In this document: in pieces, positions 35,905 through 44,494 of the stretch
Layout of the letters: each line of letters begins with the position of its first letter
Position numbering within the stretch: the first letter of the stretch is position 1
Assembly: GCA_963797765.1 (NCBI GenBank)
Contig: CAWCQU010000002.1
Location: forward strand, 1,488,001 to 1,552,000
DNA length: 64,000 nucleotides
Source of the DNA: JBGPTK01 sp963797765
Lineage (GTDB): Bacteria; Acidobacteriota; Terriglobia; Acidiferrales; UBA7541
Direction: 5' to 3'
The notes under the pieces: generated by a model
The model's database searches: none
Told to the model about the DNA's origin: nothing
What the model saw: the letters and a program-made list of their open reading frames with translations, nothing else
Translations under genes and position numbers: made by a program

Positions 35905-36381
35905 ATGCTGAAAGAAGGCGAAAAAGCACCTGAGTTCCGGCTGCCGGCGGACGATGGCTCCGAAGTGGCGCTCTCGAATTACGCCGGTAAAAATGTAATC
36001 TTCTATTTTTTCCCGAAAGCGCTGACGCCGGGTTGAACCAACGAAGCGTCCGAGTTTCGTGACGCAAAGTCGAAATTCGACAAGCTTAATACAGTGATAT
36101 TGGGCTGCAGCGGCGATACTGTGGAAACCCAGGCGAAATTCAAGGTTCGCCACAAGTTGAATTTTCCGCTGCTCTCCGACCCGGAATTTCATGCCATCGA
36201 GGCCTACGACGCCCGGCGGATGAAATCGTTTCTTGGAAAATCATTTCTCGGAATTGTGCGGATGACTTTCTGGATCGGGCCGGACGGAAATATTCGAAAG
36301 ATTTGGGATAAGGTGAATCCGAAGGGCCACGCGGTGGAAGTGCTGAAAGAGGTTGCGGGAGCGGCGAAGAAGCCGGATTAA
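35905..36381 (+). CDS. bcp: BCP/PrxQ-type peroxiredoxin with selenocysteine at the catalytic site (TGA)
   Basis: A 158-residue peroxiredoxin interrupted only by TGA at 36034-36036 (codon 44). The sequence reads MLKEGEKAPEFRLPADDGSE, YFFPKALTPG-U-TNEASEFRD, then ILGCSGDTVETQAKF, NFPLLSDPEF and a complete BCP C-terminus. In BCP the TPGC cysteine is the peroxidatic residue, so UGA falls exactly where Sec would act; the usual resolving Cys five residues on is Ser49. Sec-containing peroxiredoxins are established (PrxU). A SECIS-like hairpin follows and selB is in the window. It reduces hydroperoxides in the cytoplasm. Without recoding, only an inactive 43-residue peptide would form. Confidence 0.88.
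36046..36065 (+). promoter_or_regulatory. Candidate bacterial SECIS hairpin in peroxiredoxin gene
   Basis: Lower stem GCGTC/GACGC (5 bp), upper stem CGA/TCG (3 bp), loop GTT and a single bulged T at 36060. The loop starts at the 18th base after the TGA and begins with G followed by U, as required for SelB recognition. The bulge is on the 3' side, unlike fdhF. Confidence 0.65.
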
Positions 36382-36635
36382 GCCCAGACTGTAAATTGCC
36401 GGGACTTGGGCGCGAGGAAAGAAACAGGGAACCTGCACCTGTTCAAATGGTTCCATGGAAGCCGAGGGCGCCCCGACCCAATACATCGGGGTGCAAGAAT
36501 CGCACAGCCCTTGGCGGATCAAGCGTAAACCCTTCGAAGCTCCCTTCCTTCCTCGGGGCAAGCAGGGCAAGCAAACAGCGTCCCCATATCTTCCAGCGCA
36601 AGGCAAGCTTCCGGATTTCGAAGATTTGACGTCAC

Positions 36636-37208
36636 CTACTTCATTTGCACTGGAGCTTTAAGCGTAAAGGTCAGTTTGTCTTCCGCGGAATAATTGATGT
36701 CCTTTTTCCCGGTTGCCGCGGCGCCCACGGTTCCCGCGCCTGCTCCCGCTCCAGCGCCGATGGCCGCTCCCTTTCCGCCACCCGCCAGGCCGCCGATCAA
36801 CGCTCCCACCGCCGCCGTGCCGCCGATCGCCAGGGCATTCCGTTTGCCATGCGAATCACCGGTATGCCCGGCCCAGTGAGCGGACATGGTGTAGGCTCGA
36901 CCGTTCACCACCACGGCATCCAGCCGCAAATAAAGTTTTGCCGGAGTGCTGAGCCGGCCCGAAGCCTGCACGCTGGCGACGCTGAGATGGGCTTCCGCTC
37001 CCTTTGGGATCACCACATTTCCGTTTACCACCACGCTGCGCGCAGTGACGCCGTGGACTTGATCGCCCACGTGCGCGTCCTTGGAACTGACCGCCTGGTC
37101 GAGCGCTACGGTAATAACTGTTCCCGCAGGCAGAGTCTGCGCGTGGATCAAAGGCGCGACCATCAGCAGCAGGGCGATTAGAACCGGCAGTGCATGTATT
37201 CTCCGCAT
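36636..37208 (-). CDS. Secreted glycine-zipper protein
   Basis: The 190-residue product has a signal peptide (LPVLIALLLMVAPLIHAQ), a beta-rich domain (GTVITVALDQAVSSKDAHVGD, VIPKGAEAHLSVASVQASGRL, YLRLDAVVVNG) and a glycine-zipper stretch around 128-168 (GALIGGLAGGGKGAAIGAGAGAG) that may insert in a membrane. It ends in a short beta segment. It resembles acidobacterial secreted proteins of unknown role. No operon partner. Confidence 0.7.
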   Translation of the reverse strand: MRRIHALPVLIALLLMVAPLIHAQTLPAGTVITVALDQAVSSKDAHVGDQVHGVTARSVVVNGNVVIPKGAEAHLSVASVQASGRLSTPAKLYLRLDAVVVNGRAYTMSAHWAGHTGDSHGKRNALAIGGTAAVGALIGGLAGGGKGAAIGAGAGAGAGTVGAAATGKKDINYSAEDKLTFTLKAPVQMK

Positions 37209-37316
37209 AAATTTCTCCTCAATCTGGATTCAGTGGGGCAGCCAGAGTGTATCAAAGGTTGGAGGCTTCGTCTCGGTCCTGGTGCAAGATGGCGGGCGAC
37301 GCGACCAGCGAAACGG

Positions 37317-38189
37317 TCATACGGAGACACGAAACGAGCCGTCGTTTTCTTCGATTAAACCATTGTCGATCAGACGAGTCTTGCCGATGCGCGCCGCGAG
37401 CAAGAAGAGGCACGAGCCGAGCAAGCGGACAACCGGTTCGAGGGTTTTGGCGTCCACCAGTTCCGCATAATCGACGGAGATAGCGGGTTCGGAAGCGATC
37501 ACCGAACGCGCGAGCGCAATCAAGTGCACGGAATCGCGCTCGCCCTTTTCGATTTCCTGCCGCACTGCGTCGAGCGCGCAATGCAGGACGGTGGCGGAGC
37601 GGCGTTCTTCGGGATTCAAGTAGGCGTTTCGCGAAGACATCGCCAACCCGTCCGGCTCGCGGACAATGGGACAGATAACCAGAGCGGAGTCCAGGTTGAG
37701 ATCTGCTGCCATGCGCTGCAGAATGCAGGCTTGCTGCGCGTCCTTGCGGCCAAAATACGCGAAATGCGGTTGGACAATTTCGAACAGTTTCAGCACCACG
37801 GTGGCGACACCGCGAAAGTGCCCGGAGCGGACGCGGCCTTCCAAACGTTCGCTCAGTCCTTCCACTTCCACGTAGGTGCGGAATCCCTTCGGATAGATTT
37901 CCTCCGCTGGCGGCATGAACACGTAATCCACAGAAAGCGATTTCAATAGCTCGCGATCGGCATCCCACTGGCGCGGATATTTATCGAAATCCTCACCAGG
38001 ACCGAATTGCGACGGGTTCACAAAAATCGAAACGGCAACGGGGGAACATTGCTGCTTTGCCGCGCGAATCAGCGAAAGATGACCTTCGTGCAGGGCGCCC
38101 ATGGTCGGAACCAGGCCGACTACCCGGCCTTCGGACCGCGCCGCGCGCGCCACCTGCTTCATCCATTCGACTGTATGGATTATTTCCAC
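37317..38189 (-). CDS. panC: Pantothenate synthetase
   Basis: Joins pantoate and beta-alanine with ATP to make pantothenate, the CoA precursor. The 290-residue enzyme has GLVPTMGALHEGHLSLI, FVNPSQFGPGEDFDKYPR, FGRKDAQQACILQRM and the DGLAMSSRNAYLNPEER loop. It is last in a panB-DinB-panC leftward cluster. Confidence 0.95.
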   Translation of the reverse strand: MEIIHTVEWMKQVARAARSEGRVVGLVPTMGALHEGHLSLIRAAKQQCSPVAVSIFVNPSQFGPGEDFDKYPRQWDADRELLKSLSVDYVFMPPAEEIYPKGFRTYVEVEGLSERLEGRVRSGHFRGVATVVLKLFEIVQPHFAYFGRKDAQQACILQRMAADLNLDSALVICPIVREPDGLAMSSRNAYLNPEERRSATVLHCALDAVRQEIEKGERDSVHLIALARSVIASEPAISVDYAELVDAKTLEPVVRLLGSCLFLLAARIGKTRLIDNGLIEENDGSFRVSV

Positions 38190-38222
38190 GATTGATTATT
38201 CAGGATGAAAATCAAATTCAAT

Positions 38223-39245
38223 TCACCGAGCGGGCTGCCCAATGTACTCGCCAAAAAATACGGCCATGTCCTCGGCGTTCGGTTTGTGTCCCATCTGGCG
38301 GAGCAACGCGGCCACCTGGCCGCGATGATAGGTTTGATGATTCACCAGGTGGAGCATCATTTCCCACATGGCGTTGGAATAGGGAATGCCCTTGATGGTC
38401 TTGTACTCCACGCGCTGCATCAAGCCTTCCTGCGTTTGCGCGAAAACGAATTGCTGAAGATTCGTTTCGATCTCCGCGCTTCGCGCCCGTACGCCGGTTA
38501 AATCCGGGAATTCTTTTTCCGAAGGGTAAGTGGAATGCGAGCGGCCGTGCCACCGTTCGAGCCACAGCCATTCCACGAGCATCAGATGGACCAGCGTGTC
38601 GCGCACCGAAGCAAAGCTGGAGTGCAAGTCGCGCGTGAATTCCCCGGGGGAAAGCGAATCGCAGGCATCGAGGGTGCGGTGGCTGGCCCAAGTGTTGTAC
38701 TGAAAAAGAGTTTTGATCTTCTCGACATCGGGCGCGATGGACGGAATCTTCACTCCATCTTCCCGAAGATAGAAAATCAAGTCGAAGGACACCGTCTTCG
38801 CGCCCAATTGCCGGAGCATTGTGGTGATCTGGCCGCGATGGTAGCTGCCGTGATTCACCACGTGTTGCAGCATTTGCCAGAATTGCCGCGCCGCCGGCTC
38901 TCCTTCCGTGGTGCGGTATTCGAGAGTGCTTTCCAGATCGGCGGCGCGCATACGGCCGACGAACTGATGCAGATCGCGGTCGATGTCGTTGGCCCATTCG
39001 CGGACTGCCGCCAGGTCCTTGAATCGCGCCGAAAAATCCGGCCGTTGCGGTGCGCGGCCCTGCCAGCGTTCGTGCCAGAACCAGCCGGAAGAAAAAAGAT
39101 GCACCAGCGTATCGCGCACCGACCGGAAGCTGGAGCCAAGATCATATGTAAACTGTTCTTCGGTGAGCGCCGCACAGGCTTCCAATGTGCGATGGTTGGC
39201 CCAGGTGTAGTAATCGTAGAGCAGACGAACGTGTTCCGGCTTCAT
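38223..39245 (-). CDS. Tandem DinB-fold protein
   Basis: Two DinB-like four-helix domains in one 340-residue chain. Repeat 1 has YYTWANHRTLEACAALTEEQFTYDLGSSFRSVRDTLVHLFSSGWFW and HVVNHGSYHRGQITTMLRQLG; repeat 2 has YNTWASHRTLDACDSLSPGEF, VRDTLVHLMLVEWLW and HLVNHQTYHRGQVAALLRQMG. Each has the conserved His triad (one in HL at the first helix, HxxxHRGQ later) for a metal. DinB proteins include bacillithiol and mycothiol-linked transferases; this substrate is unknown. It lies between panB and panC with gaps of about 33 bases, so it is co-transcribed with them. Confidence 0.85.
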   Translation of the reverse strand: MKPEHVRLLYDYYTWANHRTLEACAALTEEQFTYDLGSSFRSVRDTLVHLFSSGWFWHERWQGRAPQRPDFSARFKDLAAVREWANDIDRDLHQFVGRMRAADLESTLEYRTTEGEPAARQFWQMLQHVVNHGSYHRGQITTMLRQLGAKTVSFDLIFYLREDGVKIPSIAPDVEKIKTLFQYNTWASHRTLDACDSLSPGEFTRDLHSSFASVRDTLVHLMLVEWLWLERWHGRSHSTYPSEKEFPDLTGVRARSAEIETNLQQFVFAQTQEGLMQRVEYKTIKGIPYSNAMWEMMLHLVNHQTYHRGQVAALLRQMGHKPNAEDMAVFFGEYIGQPAR

Positions 39246-39277
39246 CGGGATTGAGTCTCCTGCAGGATTTATCGTGC

Positions 39278-40168
39278 TTAGCGCCGGATGCGTTCGAGCA
39301 CTTGCCCACGCGCGCCGGAAGGCAAGTGATACGATTCCTCGTCCGATGGGAAGCGTCCGCTGCGAACATCGTCGCAATATTCGGCCACGGCGCCTGAAAT
39401 AGTCTCGGCGAGGTTGGCGTAGCGGCGCGCAAATTTCGGCGCGTTCTCCGTCAGCCCCAGCAAATCGTTGATCACCAGCACCTGGCCATCGCATTCGGGG
39501 CCCGCGCCGATGCCGATCGTCGGGATGTGCAACTGCCGGGTGACGCGAGCAGCCAGTTCGCGCGGTACCGATTCCACCACCACGCAAAACGCGCCGGCGG
39601 CTTCCACCGCGCGCGCGTCACGGAGAAGGTGTTCGGCGGCGTCTTCTGTTTTTCCTTGGACTTTGAATCCGCCAAGCGGATTCACCGATTGCGGCGTCAG
39701 GCCCACGTGAGCCATCACGGGAATTTCAGCATCGGCCAGGCGCGCCATCAGTTCCAGGCGTTTCACTCCCCCTTCGATTTTCACGGCTTCGGCGCCGCCT
39801 TCTTTTACCAGACGAATCGCATTGGCCACGGATTCATTGAGCGACACGTGAAAACTGCCGTAGGGCATGTCTGCCACCACCAGAGCGCGCTTGGTGCCGC
39901 GGCGCACGGCGCGAGTGTGATGCAAAATTTCTTCCAGCGTGACGGGGAGCGTGTTGTCGTAACCAAGCACCACCATGCCCAGCGAGTCGCCGACCAACAA
40001 AATATCCACTCCCGCGGCGTCAAGCAAGCACGCAGTGGGGTAGTCGTACGCCGTCAAACAGGTAATTTTTCGAATGCTTTCGGAGCTTGAACTTTCAGGG
40101 AGAGACTTGCGGTTAACAATGTCGGGCACGGTAATTTTACCGTTGCCCGCACGCGGTGCAACACTCAT
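39278..40168 (-). CDS. panB: 3-methyl-2-oxobutanoate hydroxymethyltransferase
   Basis: First step of pantothenate synthesis, forming ketopantoate. The 296-residue TIM barrel has ITCLTAYDYPTACLLDAAG, the metal-binding VGDSLGMVVLGYDNTLPVT, VVADMPYGSFHVS, PVMAHVGLTPQSVN and GIGAGPECDGQVLVINDLLG. ATG 40168 gives the normal length with a short extra N-terminus. A longer open frame to 40276 contains Cys-rich residues with no family support. Confidence 0.95.
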   Translation of the reverse strand: MSVAPRAGNGKITVPDIVNRKSLPESSSSESIRKITCLTAYDYPTACLLDAAGVDILLVGDSLGMVVLGYDNTLPVTLEEILHHTRAVRRGTKRALVVADMPYGSFHVSLNESVANAIRLVKEGGAEAVKIEGGVKRLELMARLADAEIPVMAHVGLTPQSVNPLGGFKVQGKTEDAAEHLLRDARAVEAAGAFCVVVESVPRELAARVTRQLHIPTIGIGAGPECDGQVLVINDLLGLTENAPKFARRYANLAETISGAVAEYCDDVRSGRFPSDEESYHLPSGARGQVLERIRR

Positions 40169-40290
40169 TGGAACCTCCGGTGCCGTTCCCAGTTCGGGAT
40201 ACAGCCCATACACTTTGCATGCTACCAGAAAGCACCCGGACTCGCCATAGTACGTCGGTACAAGAAGCGCTGACACACGCGGTGGCAGTG

Positions 40291-40611
40291 TCCTAGTTTG
40301 ATGCTGCGCCGCATCGCGGCACTACCCCAGCGCGAAGGTTCAGGGGCTTCCCGACAAAAGGCGTCGGGAAGCCAAGAGCGCGAAAGTCCGCTTTTATTTG
40401 CAGGCGGTCATGTCGGAACTGAAGAGCTTGTGTGGCAACTCAGTTTTGGTAGTCGTCATGCCTGCCAGCTTTTAGCCATGTGGTTGAAAGCAAAGATGCC
40501 ACCCTGAAGGGTGGCGCTACACGACCAACCCTGCTCGGCGTTGCCACACGGACGCTGAAGCTCCGACCCCCTAAAAATCTGGCCAATTTGAATTTGGACA
40601 GCACCCACGCG
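40291..40611. repeat. Dispersed intergenic repeat, copy B, interrupted
   Basis: The left edge (TTGATGCTGCGCCGCATCGC) and right edge (CTCCGACCCCCTAAAAA, then GGCCAATTTGAATTT) match copy A at 23.2 kb, but the middle is about 170 bases longer and includes the unrelated hairpin element at 40498-40515. This looks like one repeat inserted in another. Confidence 0.75.
40498..40515. repeat. Hairpin repeat, family GCCACC-TGAA
   Basis: GCCACCC-TGAA-GGGTGGC followed by GCTACAC. A second copy at 58960 has GCCACCT-TGAA-AGGTGGC with the same flanks (GATG before, GCTACAC after): the stem base pair changes on both sides, so pairing is kept. Confidence 0.7.
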
Positions 40612-40689
40612 GCCGCCTGCCAACCTCTCGTTGCATAACCGATGCACACTTCGGTGGAGCGCATCTGACGAAAGAATTAGAATGGGGGA

Positions 40690-40965
40690 ATGATTTATTA
40701 CTTCATTGTGGCTGCGGTGATCGTAGGAGTTGTGTACGGACTGACGCAATTAGCCTCGGGCGACCGCTACGCGAACATGAGCGAGGAGGAGTTCGAGGCG
40801 GAAGCGCGTCAATCTTCGTCGATGGGCGCCGCAATGAGCGCCGTTCAGAAGATCATCGATCCAAGCCATCGCGTGGAATATGTGGAACAACAGAATCGCC
40901 GCGTCGAAGCGGATCGAGCGGACGCGGGAGATCTGCCGCCGGAAAACGGTCAAGGTCACAAGTAA
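40690..40965 (+). CDS. Small membrane protein
   Basis: A 91-residue protein with an N-terminal membrane helix (IYYFIVAAVIVGVVYGLTQL) and an acidic, soluble tail (MSEEEFEAEARQSSSMGAAM, RVEYVEQQNRRVEADRADAG). No family recognised. It stands alone on the plus strand and converges with the large glycan enzyme gene. Confidence 0.6.
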   Translation: MIYYFIVAAVIVGVVYGLTQLASGDRYANMSEEEFEAEARQSSSMGAAMSAVQKIIDPSHRVEYVEQQNRRVEADRADAGDLPPENGQGHK

Positions 40966-41056
40966 CTCGGAATAACCTGCGAACCCTGAAGCATCACGTT
41001 TTCATCGATAGAGCCGGAGTTTTCAGAATCAGGCGGAGGGAAAAACCCCGAGCTGG

Positions 41057-44000
41057 TCAGGCTTGGCCGACGGGCATGGGGATTTCGGGCTCCACGCCGC
41101 GCCAGCCCACTGCTTTCCCCTGTACGGCGCCCATTAACGCGCGGAACAAAACCACATACATCATCTGGCGGTAATAGAAACGTTGGATGAGGAGCGGCGC
41201 AAGCAGAGTCCAATCTTCTTTTTTCTCCAGGGCGAAAGCGATGACGCAGGTCAGCACATCGATTAGCATAAACGCCGCGAAAAAGATCAGAGAGCGCTCG
41301 ACATCTTCCCCCGTCCAGAGTTGAGGCATCTTGGCAATTCGCAGCTGCGCCAATCCCCACATCACGATCGAAGCCAGAAACAACAAATCGATCACCGGAG
41401 AAACCAGCGGCAGCAGAATCTGGAAAAGAAATACGTTGGGAATCGTGATCCAACCGAGCGTGCCGTAGCGCGTTTTGCCGAAGGTGTCGCGATGCTTCCA
41501 CACCGCCTGAAGAGTTCCGAAGGTCCAGCGAAAACGCTGTCGAATCAGAGCCTCGGCAGTGTCGGGCACTTCCGTGCGGCCGATGGCGTCTTCGTCGTAC
41601 AAGATCATCCAGCCACGGCGGCGCAGCGTGAGCGTCAAATCCGTGTCTTCCGCAACCGTGTCGCTGGAAAATCCGCCGCATTCGCGCACCATCTCCGGCC
41701 GCCAGGCGCCGACAGCGCCGGGAACCACCGGAATGCAATTGAGCAAGTCGAATGCGCGCTTTTCCAGATTCTGGCTGGTGATGTATTCGAGCGCCTGCCA
41801 GCGGGTGAGCCAGCGATTGCGATTGCCAACTTTTACGTTGCCGGCAACGGCGGCCACGCGCGGGTCGGCGAAATGGCGGACGAGGAAACGGATCGCGTCG
41901 GGATCGACGGTGGTATCCGCGTCAATGGTCACCACCACCTCGCCGGTGGCTTCCGTCAAGGCATGATTCAGCGCCGCGGATTTACCCCGGTTGGGTTCGC
42001 GGATCAGCCGCACGCGCGGATCATCGCCGAACTTTTCGCGAACGATTTCGCTTGTTCGATCCACGGACCCGTCGTCCATCACAATAATTTCAAGAAAAGG
42101 ATAATGGGAATCCAGGGCCGACCGGACGGTATCCCCGATCACTGCTTCTTCATTAAACGCAGGAATCAGAACGCTGACCAGGGGCTGATACTCAGGGTGA
42201 TCCGGAGGCTCCGGGCGCAGTTTTTCGGCCAGCGCCAGCAGACCGATTATCAGGGCGCGTCCGCTGACCAGCAGAATTCCGGCAATAAAAATAAACGCAA
42301 TCAGCAAACGAACGTAGTGAAATAAATCAAAAATAAAAGCATCGGCGCGAGCGAAGAGCCATTCCTCGCGGCCCAGCGGCGGCATCACTTGCGCGCGCGT
42401 CTGCCCCAGCAGATCCGAGACGCTGACGAGTTGGTAGCCTTTAGCGCGTAATTTATCGATCACGACCGGCAACGCGGCAACTGTATGGCTGCGATCGCCG
42501 CCCCCATCGTGCATCAGCACGATATTCCCACCCACGGCGCCAGCAACTTTTCCAGCCACCTGATCCATGATGCGCTGCACCAGCACGTCTGCGGGCGCGG
42601 GCGGCTCGCCATTCGGCTCGCCCCAATCGTCCGGATCGATCCGCGCGCCGATAATCAAATAACCCATGCTCTGCGGGATGGGAAGCTGCGCCACTTCGCT
42701 GGCCGTTTCGGGCTGGTGATCGATTCCGTATGGCGGCCGGAAGAGCAAGGTGCGAATCCCCAGCGTGCTTTCGAGCAGGCGCTGCGTGAGGTTCAATTCG
42801 ATTTGGAGTTGCGCCCGTGAAATCTGGCCAAAATCCGGATGCGTGTAAGTGTGATTGCCGATCTCGTTGCCATCCGCGTATTCACGTTTCAGAAGATCCG
42901 GTGAACTGTCGGCCGAAACTCCTGTGACGAAAAAAGTCGCCGGAACATGTTTCTGTTCGAGGATGGTGAGAATGCCGGGCGTCCACCGGGGATCGGGGCC
43001 GTCATCGAAGGTCAGGGCAATTTTGCGAGGCGAAGCGCCGAGCTGGTCAATCCTCCAGGACAACGGATACTCATCGTACGTCTCGTCGCTGAAGGTATCC
43101 GTGGACGCGTCATATTCAAACGAGCGCTTCCCGCTTTTCGGAGTGTCCAGGATGCGCCAGATATCTCCATCCCCTTCGAGGGTGATGTCGTAGCCAGGCG
43201 GGCAATCTTCCAGGCGGGCTCGAATCGAATCGTCCGTGTGGATGGTATCCCAGATGGACCAGAGGGAAGGATCTTCGTCGCCCAGGCGCCAGAGAGCGGT
43301 GCCGCGAACGCCGGCGCGTTCCGCTACACGCAACTGGTTGTAGGCGGTGACTCCATCCAGCATCCACACGCTGTGGACCTGGTTGTCATCTTCGTAGGAA
43401 TAGTGCGGATTGAGCGAATCGGAATCGTACTCGACGGTGGCTTCAGATTCCACGGCGTGAACAATCGCTTCCTGGAAGCTGGTGGATTGCGCGACGGGCG
43501 GAGGGCTATGCGGAGCGCGCTTTTTGGGCACGGGCCAGTCGTACGTGTAATTCGCGATGCCCATCACCAATTTTTCAGGCGGAACCAGTTTGACCACTTC
43601 CTGAAGGTTCTCCACGAACCAATCCTGCGAAGCGATGGGCCCGGGCGGCGAACTGGTCCAGTGCTGGTCGTAGTTCATCAGGATGATGGCATCCGCCTGG
43701 GAGCCGATGTAGGCGTAGTCGTAGGCATCATCACGAGCGGGAAGAGCGACCATCAATTTCAGGTTCGCGGCGTGAAGCGCCGTGGCAAGATCATGCGTGA
43801 ATCGCTTAAAGTCAGGCTGGCTCTTATCCGGAACTTCTTCAAGGTCCACCACAACTCCCGGATCTTTTTGCGCCGTGGCATAGTCGGCGATCGCTTTGGA
43901 GAGCTTTTGGCGCGCCTCGGAATGAGACAGCATCGCGATCATTTCCGTAATGCGCCACTGGCGCCCATCATAATTTTGCACCAGCGGCATGATGGGCAGC

Positions 44001-44455
44001 TCGATACCGGAAGTCTTCTGCCAGTTCGAAAGTTTCGGATCGGGTTCGACGCTCAGGCTGCCGTCCGCCGCGACGGCCTGCAGTTGCTCCGGCATCAACA
44101 CGTCAATATCGCGGTAGTGGAGCAGGAGCGAATTGAAGCTGGCAGGATCCCACGGTACGTAGAAGGCCGCGCGCAGCGGGTCATAATTTTCGGGCACGTG
44201 CCCCAGGGCCGCGACGCGACGCCTGCGTCCTGTGCGGTACGCCACGGGCTTGGCCGGACGCTTTCCTTTAATCGCATGCAAGACCGGGTGGGGGTCCACG
44301 AGCATCAGCTTTGGAAGATCCACCTTGCGAACAACGTTGAGGAAGAATACGACGACAATGACGGTGAAGAGCGCGCCGGAAATTTCCAGGACGCGCCGGG
44401 TCCATCGCCAGCGAAGGCGTTGCTCGTCGTAGAATATGGGCTTGCGTTCCACCAT
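41057..44455 (-). CDS. GH18-NodB deacetylase-GT2 trifunctional membrane glycan enzyme
   Basis: A 1132-residue three-domain protein. After one membrane helix (ISGALFTVIVVVFFLNVV), residues 80-430 form a GH18-like domain (DPGVVVDLEEVPD, LMVALPARD, DAIILMNYDQHW). A NodB polysaccharide deacetylase follows (IALTFDDGPDPRWTPGIL, EIGNHTYTHPDFG, FRPPYGIDHQ). The C-terminal part is a processive GT2 synthase (VSVLIPAFNEEAVIGDTV, DADTTVDPDAI, EDTDLTLTLRRRGW, QRFRWTFG) with several helices. It should polymerise a beta-linked, probably GlcNAc-type glycan and modify or cut it outside the cell. The order is known in other bacteria; the product here is unknown. Confidence 0.9.
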   Translation of the reverse strand: MVERKPIFYDEQRLRWRWTRRVLEISGALFTVIVVVFFLNVVRKVDLPKLMLVDPHPVLHAIKGKRPAKPVAYRTGRRRRVAALGHVPENYDPLRAAFYVPWDPASFNSLLLHYRDIDVLMPEQLQAVAADGSLSVEPDPKLSNWQKTSGIELPIMPLVQNYDGRQWRITEMIAMLSHSEARQKLSKAIADYATAQKDPGVVVDLEEVPDKSQPDFKRFTHDLATALHAANLKLMVALPARDDAYDYAYIGSQADAIILMNYDQHWTSSPPGPIASQDWFVENLQEVVKLVPPEKLVMGIANYTYDWPVPKKRAPHSPPPVAQSTSFQEAIVHAVESEATVEYDSDSLNPHYSYEDDNQVHSVWMLDGVTAYNQLRVAERAGVRGTALWRLGDEDPSLWSIWDTIHTDDSIRARLEDCPPGYDITLEGDGDIWRILDTPKSGKRSFEYDASTDTFSDETYDEYPLSWRIDQLGASPRKIALTFDDGPDPRWTPGILTILEQKHVPATFFVTGVSADSSPDLLKREYADGNEIGNHTYTHPDFGQISRAQLQIELNLTQRLLESTLGIRTLLFRPPYGIDHQPETASEVAQLPIPQSMGYLIIGARIDPDDWGEPNGEPPAPADVLVQRIMDQVAGKVAGAVGGNIVLMHDGGGDRSHTVAALPVVIDKLRAKGYQLVSVSDLLGQTRAQVMPPLGREEWLFARADAFIFDLFHYVRLLIAFIFIAGILLVSGRALIIGLLALAEKLRPEPPDHPEYQPLVSVLIPAFNEEAVIGDTVRSALDSHYPFLEIIVMDDGSVDRTSEIVREKFGDDPRVRLIREPNRGKSAALNHALTEATGEVVVTIDADTTVDPDAIRFLVRHFADPRVAAVAGNVKVGNRNRWLTRWQALEYITSQNLEKRAFDLLNCIPVVPGAVGAWRPEMVRECGGFSSDTVAEDTDLTLTLRRRGWMILYDEDAIGRTEVPDTAEALIRQRFRWTFGTLQAVWKHRDTFGKTRYGTLGWITIPNVFLFQILLPLVSPVIDLLFLASIVMWGLAQLRIAKMPQLWTGEDVERSLIFFAAFMLIDVLTCVIAFALEKKEDWTLLAPLLIQRFYYRQMMYVVLFRALMGAVQGKAVGWRGVEPEIPMPVGQA

Positions 44456-44494
44456 GACCTCAGTCCAAGCTAGCCGCCCATCGAGAACCTGTCA

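Larger units (their letters stand above)
40169..40689. other. 521-base intergenic region with composite repeats
   Basis: No coding sequence. It holds the panB promoter region, then dispersed repeat copy B (40291-40611) with a second hairpin element inside it, and ends just before the small membrane protein gene. Confidence 0.5.

Noticed and set aside
36094..36381. Short peroxiredoxin starting at ATG 36094
   Set aside because: This would lack the first 63 residues and the active site, which are encoded in frame upstream of the TGA.
42947..44473. 508-codon plus-strand open frame opposite the GH18-NodB-GT2 gene
   Set aside because: The minus strand encodes recognisable catalytic domains over the whole length; the plus frame is antisense composition.
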